From Actinopolymorpha singaporensis (GTDB lineage: Bacteria; Actinomycetota; Actinomycetes; Propionibacteriales; Actinopolymorphaceae): a stretch of 64,000 nt of DNA. The notes beneath the pieces are model-generated. The model did not search any database, was not told where the DNA came from, and saw nothing but the letters and a program-made list of their open reading frames with translations. The translations under genes were made by a program, and so were the position numbers. This document shows, piece by piece, positions 8,602-16,809 of this stretch. The first letter of the stretch is position 1. Each line of letters begins with the position of its first letter. The DNA lies in assembly GCF_900104745.1 (NCBI RefSeq), contig NZ_LT629732.1, forward strand, positions 992,001 to 1,056,000, written 5' to 3'.

Positions 8602-9828
8602 TCAGCGCGGCAGCCGGCGAATCGAGAGCAGCGCGATGTCGTCCGGTACGTGTTGGTTGCCCACCAGTTGGTACATGACGGATGCGCAGACAGTCTCGGC
8701 CCGGTCGGCGCTGATGGTTCGGCGGAGAAGCTCGATGCGCTCGTCGATCGGCTCGTCACGGCGTTCGACCAGCCCGTCGGTGTAGAGGCACAGGACCGAG
8801 CCGGGCTCGAAGGTGATCCTGTTGCTGTGACGTACCTGGTCCGGGACGGCTCCGATGGCCAGATCCGTCTTGAGGTCCAGCACGGATGCCTCGTCGTCCG
8901 GGCCGACCATGATCGGCGGCAGGTGTCCGGCCACGGAGATCGACATCACGTCCAGCGACGGCTCGATGACCGCGCAGACGACGGTGGCCAGGGTGTCAGG
9001 GCCGAAGTGGTGGACGTTTCGGTCCAGCTTGGCGAGAAGAGTGGCAGGGTCCTCCGTGTCGAGACTGTACGCACGGAGATCGCTGCGTAGCCGGCCCATG
9101 ACCACTGCGGCGTTCAGCCCTCGCCCGATGACGTCGCCGACCACCAGGCACAGTGCACCGGAGGGAAGGTGGAAGACGTCGTACCAGTCGCCGCCGACGC
9201 CGCCCTCTCCGGCCACGTAGCGTGCGGCGACGTCCAACCCCGGCAGCGTCGGCAGCTGGTAGGGCAACAGGCTGCGTTGCAGGGTGCCCGCGGCTGCGCG
9301 GTCGGCGTCGGAGAGCCGCGCCCGGGTCGCCAGAGCCGCTCGGGTCGCCACCAGCTGCAGCAGCTTCACGTCCTCGTCGGTGAACCGCCGGGGGCTGAGG
9401 GTTCCCACGTGCAGTACGCCGACCACGGTGCCTTCGGTCACCATGGGCACGCCCAGGAGGGATCGAATGCCCTTACGCCACAGCAACGGGTTCCACACGT
9501 TGGTGCTGTCGACGTGCTCCAGGATGATCGGATGTCGTTCGGCGGCGATCCGGCCGGCGAAGCCACTGCGCATCGGGATGCGGACGCCCTGGCGTACCTC
9601 CTCCTCGATCCCCTTCGCCGCCGTCGCCACCAGCGACTGCGACGAGTGGTCGAGCAGGAGCACTGCCGCCGTGTCCACCTTGAGCAGGTCCCTGACACGC
9701 TCGAGCAGCTCGTCCAGCAGGTCGTCGACGCTGAGCTGCGCAAGGGCCTCGTCCGTGACCGCGGCGACGCGGCGAATCCCGTGATCGCCGAAGGGGTCCG
9801 TCAGTTCGAACGTCATGCACGCGAACAT
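8602..9828 (-). CDS. GAF-domain SpoIIE/PP2C-type serine phosphatase
   Basis: The 408-residue protein has a GAF domain at about residues 30-165 (ending 'FTDEDVKLLQLVATRAALA') followed by a PPM/SpoIIE phosphatase domain at about 185-405. Metal-binding aspartates are visible in GGDWYDVF, VGDVIGRG, CLYTDGLVERRDEP and the final 'PDDIALLSI'. Such proteins (RsbU-like) dephosphorylate anti-sigma-factor antagonists in partner-switching stress pathways, with the GAF domain sensing a ligand. There is no kinase or STAS gene next to it. Start is ATG 9828 or 9816; neither has a clear ribosome site. Confidence 0.9.
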   Translation of the reverse strand: MFACMTFELTDPFGDHGIRRVAAVTDEALAQLSVDDLLDELLERVRDLLKVDTAAVLLLDHSSQSLVATAAKGIEEEVRQGVRIPMRSGFAGRIAAERHPIILEHVDSTNVWNPLLWRKGIRSLLGVPMVTEGTVVGVLHVGTLSPRRFTDEDVKLLQLVATRAALATRARLSDADRAAAGTLQRSLLPYQLPTLPGLDVAARYVAGEGGVGGDWYDVFHLPSGALCLVVGDVIGRGLNAAVVMGRLRSDLRAYSLDTEDPATLLAKLDRNVHHFGPDTLATVVCAVIEPSLDVMSISVAGHLPPIMVGPDDEASVLDLKTDLAIGAVPDQVRHSNRITFEPGSVLCLYTDGLVERRDEPIDERIELLRRTISADRAETVCASVMYQLVGNQHVPDDIALLSIRRLPR

Positions 9829-9869
9829 TAGTTGCCCGGGAGGTTAGAGTCGCATGCTGCTGCGCCGGC

Positions 9870-10451
9870 TCAGCGGAGGTGGCTCGCCAGTAATGGATGG
9901 TTCAGCCGGGACTGTACGCCGCGCCATCCCGCTGCGACCCCGGGGCTGCTGGCCAGCTCGTCCGGATCCGGATGGAAGCCGAAGTCCAGGTAGACCTTGA
10001 GCGCCCACGTACGCCCCGTCGACGTCCCCAGCACGGCGCCGGGATGACTCTGCGCGAGCCGTTGCATCGCGTGCGTCATCATCGGCTTGGCGAGGCCGCG
10101 CCGCTGGTGGTCCGGATGCACCACCACCCAGTGGATGCGCCCTCGTTCCCTCGGGTTGTGGCGATCTCGCTCCCACCATGCGGTGATGCTCCCCGCGGGT
10201 TCACCTTCGAGCGTCTCCACGAAGAACATGCGATCGGACAGCGGCGCGTGGTCCGTGCCGAACTCACGAACGAACAGGTCCGGCGTCACGTCGACGTACG
10301 GCTCGGCCGCAAGGTGCAGGTCGGTCCAGGTCCGGTCGTCGCCCGCCTCGTACGTACGGAACCGATAGCCCGCCGGCAACTCGTGCTGTGGGACGTCCGC
10401 GAAGTCGTCACGGACCATCCGCACGCTTACGTTGCCACCTGTCTCGCTCAT
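9870..10451 (-). CDS. GNAT-family N-acetyltransferase
   Basis: The 193-residue protein has the GNAT core: 'RIHWVVVHPDHQRRGLAKPM' covers strand 4 and the acetyl-CoA pyrophosphate loop (Q-R-R-G-L-A). It is followed by 'GTSTGRTWALKVYLDFGFHPDP', the usual C-terminal strand with the conserved Tyr and Gly-Phe. The substrate is unknown. It is oriented toward the phosphatase gene, and divergent from the next acetyltransferase-like gene, with about 150 bases between their starts. Confidence 0.85.
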   Translation of the reverse strand: MSETGGNVSVRMVRDDFADVPQHELPAGYRFRTYEAGDDRTWTDLHLAAEPYVDVTPDLFVREFGTDHAPLSDRMFFVETLEGEPAGSITAWWERDRHNPRERGRIHWVVVHPDHQRRGLAKPMMTHAMQRLAQSHPGAVLGTSTGRTWALKVYLDFGFHPDPDELASSPGVAAGWRGVQSRLNHPLLASHLR

Positions 10452-10603
10452 GCCGGCACATCCCGCGTCGTGATTGGCTGATCTTCCTGTACGGGTCTAC
10501 ACCATGGCGAGGCACCCTGACGAACTGCGACGCTGACTACTCGGAGGGCGTACGGTGTGTGGGCCGACATGGCGACGTCCGCCCAGAAGGAGGCTCCCGC
10601 GAC

Positions 10604-11584
10604 ATGTATCGCCGACTGGGGTTCGGGAAGTTGACCAGCGGCGAGTCGCTGGAACTCACGGCGGTCGATGCTCCGGATCCGGAGTGGGCAGGCCGGCTGA
10701 AGTTCTTCCTGCGTCACAAGGGTGATCCCTACGCCGGTCACATCGAGCGCGCGCTCGACCACCCGCTCGACAGCCTGCGGACGCACTTCTACGTCGGATG
10801 CGTGGACGGTGAGCCGGTCACGCACGTAATGGTGGCGGGAGCGCGTGGTTTCGGGGTCCTCGGCCACGTTTACACGCAGCCCCGGTGGCGCCGCCGCGGT
10901 GCCTTCGGCCAGCTCATGGCGGCACAGATGGAGGATGTCAGGAAGCTGGGGTTCACTCGGCTCACGCTGTCCACCGGCTACGGCTCCATGCCGTACGACG
11001 TCTACAGCTCCTTCGGGTTCCGGTCGGCGGTTCCGGAGTCAGGACAGATGTACTGGTTCGCAGAGCCCGGCAGCGACCCGGCACCGGCGGCCACGGGCGG
11101 CACGTCGATCCGGCGAACCATGTGGGACGACTGGGGCGCGCTCTGCTTCGCACTCGCACGTGCCCCCCTTGCCGGGGAGACGACCCCGAGGTCGCCGGCC
11201 CTGGGCATCGACGAGCACGGAAGCGCGGAAGGCAGTTTTCTCGGCCTGCTTGGGCAACTGGACCTTGCCGGCGTGCAATCGTACGTTGCGGAGAGTCCGG
11301 CCGGAGGAGTCGTCGGGTGGTGCCACGTGGTTCCCAGCCCACTCACGCTCGGCGGTGCGTGGCTCCTCGACCTCCATGTGCTTCCCGGATTCGACGACCT
11401 CCTCGGCGATCTCCTCGGCAAGGTCGACTGGCCGCTGCGACCCGTCGTGTTTCCGACCACGGCCGACACGCACAGGTTCGAACGCCCGATGGCCGCCGCC
11501 GGGTTCGCCAACGCAGCCGTCCTGTCGACTGGTAAGCCCGGCGGGTCGACTCACAACCTCACGCTCTGGTGGCGTACGGGCTGA
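10604..11584 (+). CDS. GNAT-family acetyltransferase-like protein
   Basis: A 326-residue protein from ATG 10604, which has a near-perfect ribosome site AAGGAGG ending 10 bases upstream; the open frame further upstream lacks one. The GNAT core occupies the N-terminal half: 'VYTQPRWRRRGAFGQLMAAQ' gives the acetyl-CoA loop, and 'FTRLTLSTGYGSMPYDVYSSFGF' the following strands. The C-terminal half (about 170-326) is poorly conserved and may be a degenerate second GNAT domain, as in double-domain acetyltransferases. It is an unusual, long architecture for a stand-alone GNAT. Confidence 0.8.
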   Translation: MYRRLGFGKLTSGESLELTAVDAPDPEWAGRLKFFLRHKGDPYAGHIERALDHPLDSLRTHFYVGCVDGEPVTHVMVAGARGFGVLGHVYTQPRWRRRGAFGQLMAAQMEDVRKLGFTRLTLSTGYGSMPYDVYSSFGFRSAVPESGQMYWFAEPGSDPAPAATGGTSIRRTMWDDWGALCFALARAPLAGETTPRSPALGIDEHGSAEGSFLGLLGQLDLAGVQSYVAESPAGGVVGWCHVVPSPLTLGGAWLLDLHVLPGFDDLLGDLLGKVDWPLRPVVFPTTADTHRFERPMAAAGFANAAVLSTGKPGGSTHNLTLWWRTG

Positions 11585-11629
11585 GGGCAGGCGCTTGCCG
11601 TCACCGACCCGGAGAGGCACCGGATCCGC

Positions 11630-11920
11630 CTACTCGGTGAGCTCCGGAGCGTAGAAGGCCGGAAGTGGCTCTGGCCCGGCGTACTTCTGGCAGCTACACG
11701 GAACGGACTCGATTCCTGCCCACTTTCCCTGATCCCATCGTGCTACCTCTACGAGTGCGTGACACCTGCCTCTCTCCTCGTGGAACGAAGACGCATGCCC
11801 GCACCCACACAGGGGTTTGACCTCCTCCAGGGTGCTCCGCCGCGGGCGGCCCCAGCCAGGCAGGAAACGGCCGATCAGGATTCCCACCAGGAGTATGACG
11901 GCCCCGATAGTCAGTTCCAT
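11630..11920 (-). CDS. Small membrane-anchored protein with a Cys/His cluster
   Basis: The 96-residue protein starts with one strong transmembrane helix (MELTIGAVILLVGILIGRF), then a cytoplasmic or external segment with 'CGCGHASSFHEERGRCH' and a later 'CSC'. Six Cys and several His residues arranged this way could bind zinc. No family is recognised. A ribosome-like AAGGAG sits just upstream of the ATG (reverse of ctcctt at 11931-11936). Confidence 0.6.
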   Translation of the reverse strand: MELTIGAVILLVGILIGRFLPGWGRPRRSTLEEVKPLCGCGHASSFHEERGRCHALVEVARWDQGKWAGIESVPCSCQKYAGPEPLPAFYAPELTE

Positions 11921-11966
11921 GACAAATTCTCCTTGAAGCTACGCAGACTGTGTCTGCCGGATGCGC

Positions 11967-12791
11967 TCAGTCGTTCGGGTTCGCGCGCGAAAAGGCGGCG
12001 ACCTCGCGTACGGCTTCGGCGATGGCCGCGAAGTCCTTGCGCAGGACGGCGCCGTGGTTGCTGGGGACCTTCGCGCTGATCCGGATGTTGGGGTTTCGCT
12101 CGACCACCCCGTCGAGGCCGGCGCGGATGCGTTCCTGCTCATCGCCCTTGCTTCCGAACGACGTACCGGAAGCAAGCACATACCGGGCCGGGACGGCGAT
12201 GTTGTCCAGCACAGGACCCAGCTCGCGCTCTCGGGAGAGCTTGCCGAGCTCGATGTTGCTGTCAGCCTGCTGTTCTGCCGTCATCCGCGGGGTGAGGCCC
12301 GTCGGGCGCAGCAGCGGCGTGAACCAGCCCATCCGCCGGAACAGCTTCCGGATTCGCTGCTCCATGGCCTCGTCGAGCCAGTCGTACGGGAACGCGCCGT
12401 CGACCAGGACCGCACCCGAGGCGCGGTCGGGATTGCGGCTTGCCCAGTGCGCCGCCACGACCGCACCGTAGGACCAGCCCACGACCAGCGCCCGCTCCAC
12501 GTCCCTCGCCGCGAGGACGGCATCGACATCGCGGACGGCGGCCTCGAAGGAGTAGTCCGCCGAACGCTTCGACTTCCTGCCGCGAGCCCGCTCGTCGTAG
12601 GTGATGTGCCGCCACCCCGTCCCCAGCTCGGCTAGGACCCGCCGCCAGTACCCCTGGGTCGCGAACTGGCCGTTGAGGTAGACCACGGGGATACCGGGGC
12701 CCCCGGAGTCGGTGACAGCCAAGGCCGTGTCGTCGACCGGCACCATGCCGGTCCACTGCGAATTGGTCGAGGACGTGCTGTTGGTTGGCAT
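11967..12791 (-). CDS. Alpha/beta-fold hydrolase
   Basis: The 274-residue protein has the classic single-domain fold: the oxyanion region 'VVYLNGQFATQGYW', nucleophile elbow GWSYGA, a variable cap with Arg-rich helices (about 145-190), the acid residue likely in the 'VPARYVLASGTSF' to 'GSKGDEQE' region, and a C-terminal 'SNHGAVL' in which His is the base. The substrate is unknown; relatives include haloperoxidase-like and lactonase-like esterases. ATG 12791 (MPTNST) is chosen over the upstream ATG at 12851, whose extra residues lack protein-like character. Confidence 0.82.
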   Translation of the reverse strand: MPTNSTSSTNSQWTGMVPVDDTALAVTDSGGPGIPVVYLNGQFATQGYWRRVLAELGTGWRHITYDERARGRKSKRSADYSFEAAVRDVDAVLAARDVERALVVGWSYGAVVAAHWASRNPDRASGAVLVDGAFPYDWLDEAMEQRIRKLFRRMGWFTPLLRPTGLTPRMTAEQQADSNIELGKLSRERELGPVLDNIAVPARYVLASGTSFGSKGDEQERIRAGLDGVVERNPNIRISAKVPSNHGAVLRKDFAAIAEAVREVAAFSRANPND

Positions 12792-13026
12792 GCAGCCATC
12801 TTCCGCGCCCGGCCTGACGTCGACCTGACACGGACCTGACACGGCCCGCACCGAAGACCCCGGCGACTCCGTGTGCCCAACCGTTTCTCTCGGCCGACCT
12901 CAACCACAGGGTTCGGCGCGGCCTCTGCTTGGGCTACACGGTGCCGGCAAGCCGTCGGCCAAGCCCGGAACCCCCTGGGGCTGAACGTTCGTGCGACTCG
13001 GCTACGACGGGAGCCTGCCCTTTGAG

Positions 13027-13043
13027 GGTATGATTATCATACC
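13027..13043. promoter_or_regulatory. Perfect palindrome, probable BrnA operator
   Basis: GGTATGATTATCATACC has 8-bp arms around one central base and lies 18 bases before the toxin start, immediately ahead of its GTGGAGG ribosome site. It is AT-rich in a GC-rich genome, so it may overlap the -10 or the start of transcription. BrnA antitoxins repress their own operon; autoregulation here is inferred. Confidence 0.75.
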
Positions 13044-13060
13044 GTGGAGGTATACTATTG

Positions 13061-13321
13061 ATGGACTTCGACTTCGAGCCAGCCAAGAGCGTGGCGAACC
13101 GGGACAAACATGGGATCGACTTCATCCAAGCGCAGGCACTTTGGGACGACCCCGGGCGGATCGGAGTCCCAGCCCGGACCGTGGACGAAGCTCGTTGGTT
13201 GTTGATCGGCCGAATCGGAGACAAGCATTGGTCGGCAGTGATCACATATCGAGGCGACACAACCAGGATCATCTCGGTACGTCGTTCCCGGCAGGAGGAG
13301 GTAGGACTCTATGAGAGCTGA
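13061..13321 (+). CDS. brnT: BrnT-family toxin (type II toxin-antitoxin)
   Basis: The 86-residue protein matches BrnT: 'FEPAKSVANRDKHGIDF' near the N-terminus (the W/F-D/E-x-x-K-x-x-x-N-x-x-K-H-G-I/V motif), 'RWLLIGRIGDKHWSAVITYR' in the middle, and the C-terminal 'TRIISVRRSRQEEVGLYES' holding the conserved I-I-S-x-R-x-A/S-x-x-x-E. BrnT is a RelE-fold ribonuclease that cleaves mRNA. ATG 13061 is preceded by GTGGAGG. The gene overlaps the antitoxin ATG by 11 bases, so the two are translationally coupled. The toxin-first order is typical for brnTA. Confidence 0.92.
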   Translation: MDFDFEPAKSVANRDKHGIDFIQAQALWDDPGRIGVPARTVDEARWLLIGRIGDKHWSAVITYRGDTTRIISVRRSRQEEVGLYES

Positions 13322-13547
13322 CGAATTCGATCGGCGCTTCGACGAGGGAGAAGATGTCTCGTCTTCCCTCGACGTTGCGGCGGCACGGCGACCTGGCCTC
13401 GAGCAGCGTCGGGTGAATGTGGACTTCCCGGTATGGATGATCGAATCGCTTGACCGTGAGGCGAGGCGACTAGGCGTCACCCGCCAATCGATCATCAAGG
13501 TATGGATTGCTGAACGCCTCGAACACCACGGCCCGGCCGCCGCGTAA
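13311..13547 (+). CDS. brnA: BrnA-type antitoxin (ribbon-helix-helix)
   Basis: The 78-residue protein has an acidic, flexible N-terminus (DEFDRRFDEGEDVS) that would wrap the toxin. A C-terminal ribbon-helix-helix domain reads 'RRVNVDFPVWMIESLDREA' and 'GVTRQSIIKVWIAERLE'. In the BrnTA family the antitoxin binds DNA as a dimer and represses the operon; the palindrome at 13027-13043 is the obvious site. The start ATG lies inside the toxin gene, which supplies AGGAGG (about 13295-13300) upstream. Confidence 0.9.
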   Translation: MRADEFDRRFDEGEDVSSSLDVAAARRPGLEQRRVNVDFPVWMIESLDREARRLGVTRQSIIKVWIAERLEHHGPAAA

Positions 13548-13770
13548 CCCCTCACGGAGTAGGTCACGACCCCGGCCGGGCTACCTTGAACCGCTGCAGC
13601 CGGCCGCAGTTGCTCAGCCGAGGATGAATCGAACGCGTGACACGAGGTCGCTCGACTTGGCGTGACGCGCCGCGACGGCGGCTGCGCCGGTCCTGCGATC
13701 ACTGTCGAACGGGCTCACCGTCGCCTGGCCGCACCCACCGTCGTGTCGGGGCACATCACCCTTGTCCATC

Positions 13771-14931
13771 TCAAAGCCGCGCGCGATCAGCGCTGTTCCT
13801 GGCAGCGGCGACGACTGCCTTGCGCAGGCGGGTGAGAGCTTCCGCGCGCGCGCCGGTCAGGGAAGGCTCGACCGTGAGCTGCGCGGCGCGGATCTCGAGA
13901 CGCCGGGGCAGGTTGCCGACCGCGGAGTTGATCGTCTCGAGCACGGCCGGATGGGTTCCCCACGGGCCGCCGACGATGACGGTTTCGGGATCGGCCAGGG
14001 CGGCGATGGCCACGAGGGTTCCGCCGAGGGCCTGCCCGAGCGTTCGGCGTACTGAAGCGCCACCCTGGTCGTCGGTGACGGCGGCCACCAGCCGGTCGAC
14101 GTCGATTGCCGTCGAGCCGGGTTGGCGCAGGTCGAGTTGCTCGAAGACGTCGATCAGCTGGGTAGCACGACCCTCTGTTCCGACGGTGACGACATGGGAG
14201 ATCTCGCCCGCCATCCCGGTGTGACCCTTCATGACCCGCCCGTCGCTGACGATCGCGCAACCAAGTCCCTCGCCGAGGAAGACGTAGGCGAAGTCCCGTG
14301 ACTGCGGGCCATCGTGGTGGTCGCGTTCGGCGCGCGCCGCCCAGTTCACGTCGTTGTCGACGAGGACCGGCCCACTGACGTACGGCCCGAGAATCTCCGC
14401 CGGATCGAGCTCGCCGATCAGGAACGGCTCGTCCGGGAAACGGATCAAGCGGGCTGTGGAACGATCCACCGGGCCGGCCGCGCTGACGACCGCGAGCCGG
14501 AACGGCCCGTCGGCGCGATCACGGGCCCGTTCCGTCGCGGCAACCACCGCTGTGGCCACGGCCTCCGGGCGGGCCGGCCTGTCGATCTTCTCCTCGGCCC
14601 GCACCTGGGTTTCGCCGTAGGCGTCGACGCACTCTGCCACGATCCCTTCCGGCGCGATGCAGACTGCCAGGGCAGTGCCGATGTCGGCGGCGAGTGCGTA
14701 GTACGAACCGACCCGGCCGCGGCCACGTCCGCCCGCGCTCCGCTCGCCGGTGTCCACCACGAGCCCCAGCTCCACGAGCCGCCGCACACTCTCACCCGTG
14801 GTCGGCTTCGACAGACCGGTCTCGGCGGCCAACTCGGCACGCGTCATCCGGCGCCGTCGCATCAGAGCCGACAGCACATGCTCGTCGGTCAGGCCGCGCA
14901 GCAACTCCTGGGAAGGCTTGGCGGGATCCAC
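13771..14931 (-). CDS. ROK-family transcriptional regulator
   Basis: The 386-residue protein has an N-terminal winged helix-turn-helix (about residues 15-75, 'MTRAELAAETGLSKPTTGESVRRL') joined to a ROK sugar-kinase-like domain ('LVDNDVNWAARAERDH', 'FLGEGLGCAIVSDGRVM', 'GHTGMAGEISHVV'). The cysteine cluster that binds zinc in many ROK proteins is absent after 'GTEGRAT', so sugar or zinc coupling may differ. ROK repressors of this NagC/Mlc/XylR type respond to sugars. It is divergent from the DUF1479 oxygenase gene with about 89 bases between starts, making that gene a likely target. The start is GTG. Confidence 0.88.
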   Translation of the reverse strand: MDPAKPSQELLRGLTDEHVLSALMRRRRMTRAELAAETGLSKPTTGESVRRLVELGLVVDTGERSAGGRGRGRVGSYYALAADIGTALAVCIAPEGIVAECVDAYGETQVRAEEKIDRPARPEAVATAVVAATERARDRADGPFRLAVVSAAGPVDRSTARLIRFPDEPFLIGELDPAEILGPYVSGPVLVDNDVNWAARAERDHHDGPQSRDFAYVFLGEGLGCAIVSDGRVMKGHTGMAGEISHVVTVGTEGRATQLIDVFEQLDLRQPGSTAIDVDRLVAAVTDDQGGASVRRTLGQALGGTLVAIAALADPETVIVGGPWGTHPAVLETINSAVGNLPRRLEIRAAQLTVEPSLTGARAEALTRLRKAVVAAARNSADRARL

Positions 14932-15020
14932 GGGGCCATTCTAGACAGGAGCCTTGCCTGGAAAGCTGCGTACGCCTAGAGTCCCGTTCAAGTAAGGAGC
15001 CGTGACCAGAAGGAGTTGCC

Positions 15021-16319
15021 ATGTCGGCGAGCCCTGTCACCCTGCCCCCGCTGCCGTACTGGGACCAGACGCCGGACGACCTGCCGGCGGCGATCCGCGA
15101 GATCAAGGCCGCGCTGCGTGCCCGCATCGCCGCGTCCGGTCGTACCGTCGAGCAGGTCTTCAAGGTCGTCGAGGACGGCATCCGCGCCGAGGTCGAACAG
15201 ACCACCGCCGCCCGCAGGAACGGCGAGCCGATCTGGCCTGTCATCGACTACGCCGACATCGCCGCCGGGACAGTCTCGGCCGAGCAGGTGGCCCAGCTAC
15301 GCCGGCGTGGGTGCCTGGTCGTACGTGGGCACTTCGAACGTGACCAGGCGCTGGCCTGGGACCGCGAAATCGTCGAGTACGTCGAGAGCAACGACTTCTT
15401 CGCCGACTACCGCGGACCGGGGGACGACTTCTTCGGCAGCGTCGGCTCCAAGCCCGAGATCTACCCCATCTACTGGTCCCCGGCCCAGATGCAGGCCCGC
15501 CAGAGCGACCGCATGGCCCGGGTGCAGGCATTCCTCAACCGTCAGTGGACGTACGCCGCTGACGGTGTCCAGTGGTTCGACCCGGACCGCGACTCCCTCT
15601 ATCCCGACCGGATCCGACGCCGGCCGCCGGGCACCAACTCGGGCGGGCTCGGCGCGCATCTCGATCCCGGCACCCTCGACCTGTGGATGACGCGGTCCAG
15701 CCAGAAGGCCTTTGCTCATCTGTTCGACGGGACCGTGGAGCAGTACGACCCCTGGCAGGCGGCTCACCGAACGGTGGGCAAGCAGTACCCGGGCAGCACG
15801 ATGTGCTCGGCGTTCCGCACCTTCCAGGGCTGGACCGCCCTGTCCGACATGGACCACGACCAGGGCGTACTCCACACCGTCCCGATCACCGGCGCGATGG
15901 CGTACCTGATGCTGCGGCCACTCCTGCCGGACGTGCCCGACGACGACATGTGCGGCGTCACTGTCAACCAGGTCTTTCCTGTCAGTGAGAAGTGGCACCC
16001 GCTCCTGATCGACGCTCTCACCGGCATCCCGGATGTCAAGGCCGGCGACTCCGTGTGGTGGCACTGCGACATGATCCACAGCGTCGCGCCGGTCACCGAC
16101 CAGCAGGGCTGGGGCAACGTCATCTACATCCCCGCCGCGCCGTGGTGCCCACGCAACGAGGAGTACGCCGCCCAGGTGCGCGACGCGTTCTTCACCGGTT
16201 CGAGCCCGAGCGACTTCCCGGACGAGCACTACGAACGCACCTGGGCCAACCGCTTCTCACCTGACGATCTCAACCACACGGGCCGGCGCGGGCTCGGCCT
16301 CGACCAGGGCGTGCGCTGA
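15021..16319 (+). CDS. DUF1479 (YbiU-like) Fe(II)/2-oxoglutarate-type oxygenase
   Basis: The 432-residue protein is full length for the YbiU/DUF1479 family. Visible hallmarks are 'GCLVVRGHFERDQALAWD', 'GSVGSKPEIYPIYWSPAQMQARQS', and a cupin-like core. 'GAHLDPGTLDLW' supplies His and Asp that may hold the metal, and 'DSVWWHCDMIHSVAP' the second His, with 'GNVIYIPAAPWCPRN' after it. The family is predicted to be a 2-oxoglutarate-dependent dioxygenase; the substrate is unknown. It has a GAAGGAG ribosome site at 15010-15016 and is divergent from the ROK regulator, which suggests sugar-related control. Confidence 0.88.
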   Translation: MSASPVTLPPLPYWDQTPDDLPAAIREIKAALRARIAASGRTVEQVFKVVEDGIRAEVEQTTAARRNGEPIWPVIDYADIAAGTVSAEQVAQLRRRGCLVVRGHFERDQALAWDREIVEYVESNDFFADYRGPGDDFFGSVGSKPEIYPIYWSPAQMQARQSDRMARVQAFLNRQWTYAADGVQWFDPDRDSLYPDRIRRRPPGTNSGGLGAHLDPGTLDLWMTRSSQKAFAHLFDGTVEQYDPWQAAHRTVGKQYPGSTMCSAFRTFQGWTALSDMDHDQGVLHTVPITGAMAYLMLRPLLPDVPDDDMCGVTVNQVFPVSEKWHPLLIDALTGIPDVKAGDSVWWHCDMIHSVAPVTDQQGWGNVIYIPAAPWCPRNEEYAAQVRDAFFTGSSPSDFPDEHYERTWANRFSPDDLNHTGRRGLGLDQGVR

Positions 16320-16333
16320 TCCTCGGGCTGCGT

Positions 16334-16776
16334 CAGCCGCAGGTGACCTGGGCATCGGCCCAGTCGCCACGGTCGCCGTAGCTCCCGTCCCCACCGTCGC
16401 CCATCCGGAGCGAAAGCGTGTCGACACCGGACAACGGCACGTCAACGTCGACCGTCATCCCGGCCGAAGGACGCCGGAATCGAAAACCTTCTGCCCGTCG
16501 GCGTACGCCTGGAAGCGCACCGTCGCGCCAGTGGTGTAGCCCTTGACGTGATCATCGACGCCTACGTTCGCCGTCAACCGCGCACACCTCTTGCCGAGGC
16601 TGTACGTCACCTCCCCCGGCGCGTCCAGCCCAAGACCCATAGGCATAGGCATAGGTGATACCGGCAAGGCGCAAGGGGTTACCGCCCACTTCCGTGTCGC
16701 GGGCAACCGTCCGCCGCCCGCTGAAGGCCAGTACCCAGTCCAGGCCCACTGTCCCGAAGCAGTTGCCGTTCTGCAT
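16334..16776 (-). pseudogene. Broken NPCBM carbohydrate-binding domain gene
   Basis: Three frames on the minus strand together rebuild the end of an NPCBM domain. The pieces are 'GGNPLRLAGITYAYAYG' (frame of 16776), 'GEVTYSLGKRCARLTANVGV...VRFQAYADGQKVFDSGVLRPG' (frame of 16706), and 'MTVDVDVPLSGVDTLSLRMG...GDWADAQVTCG' ending at the TGA 16334-16336. At least two frameshifts separate them. NPCBM domains occur at the C-terminus of secreted glycoside hydrolases such as alpha-galactosidases; the catalytic part is gone. Frameshifts from sequencing error are possible but two in 200 bases plus a missing enzyme favour decay. Confidence 0.8.
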
Positions 16777-16809
16777 ATGGGCTTGCCGAACGCCGGAACT
16801 GTCGGCGCT

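Noticed and set aside
12262-12903. A 213-residue minus-strand frame overlapping the hydrolase
   Set aside because: It is another frame of the same strand over the alpha/beta hydrolase, which has the GWSYGA motif.
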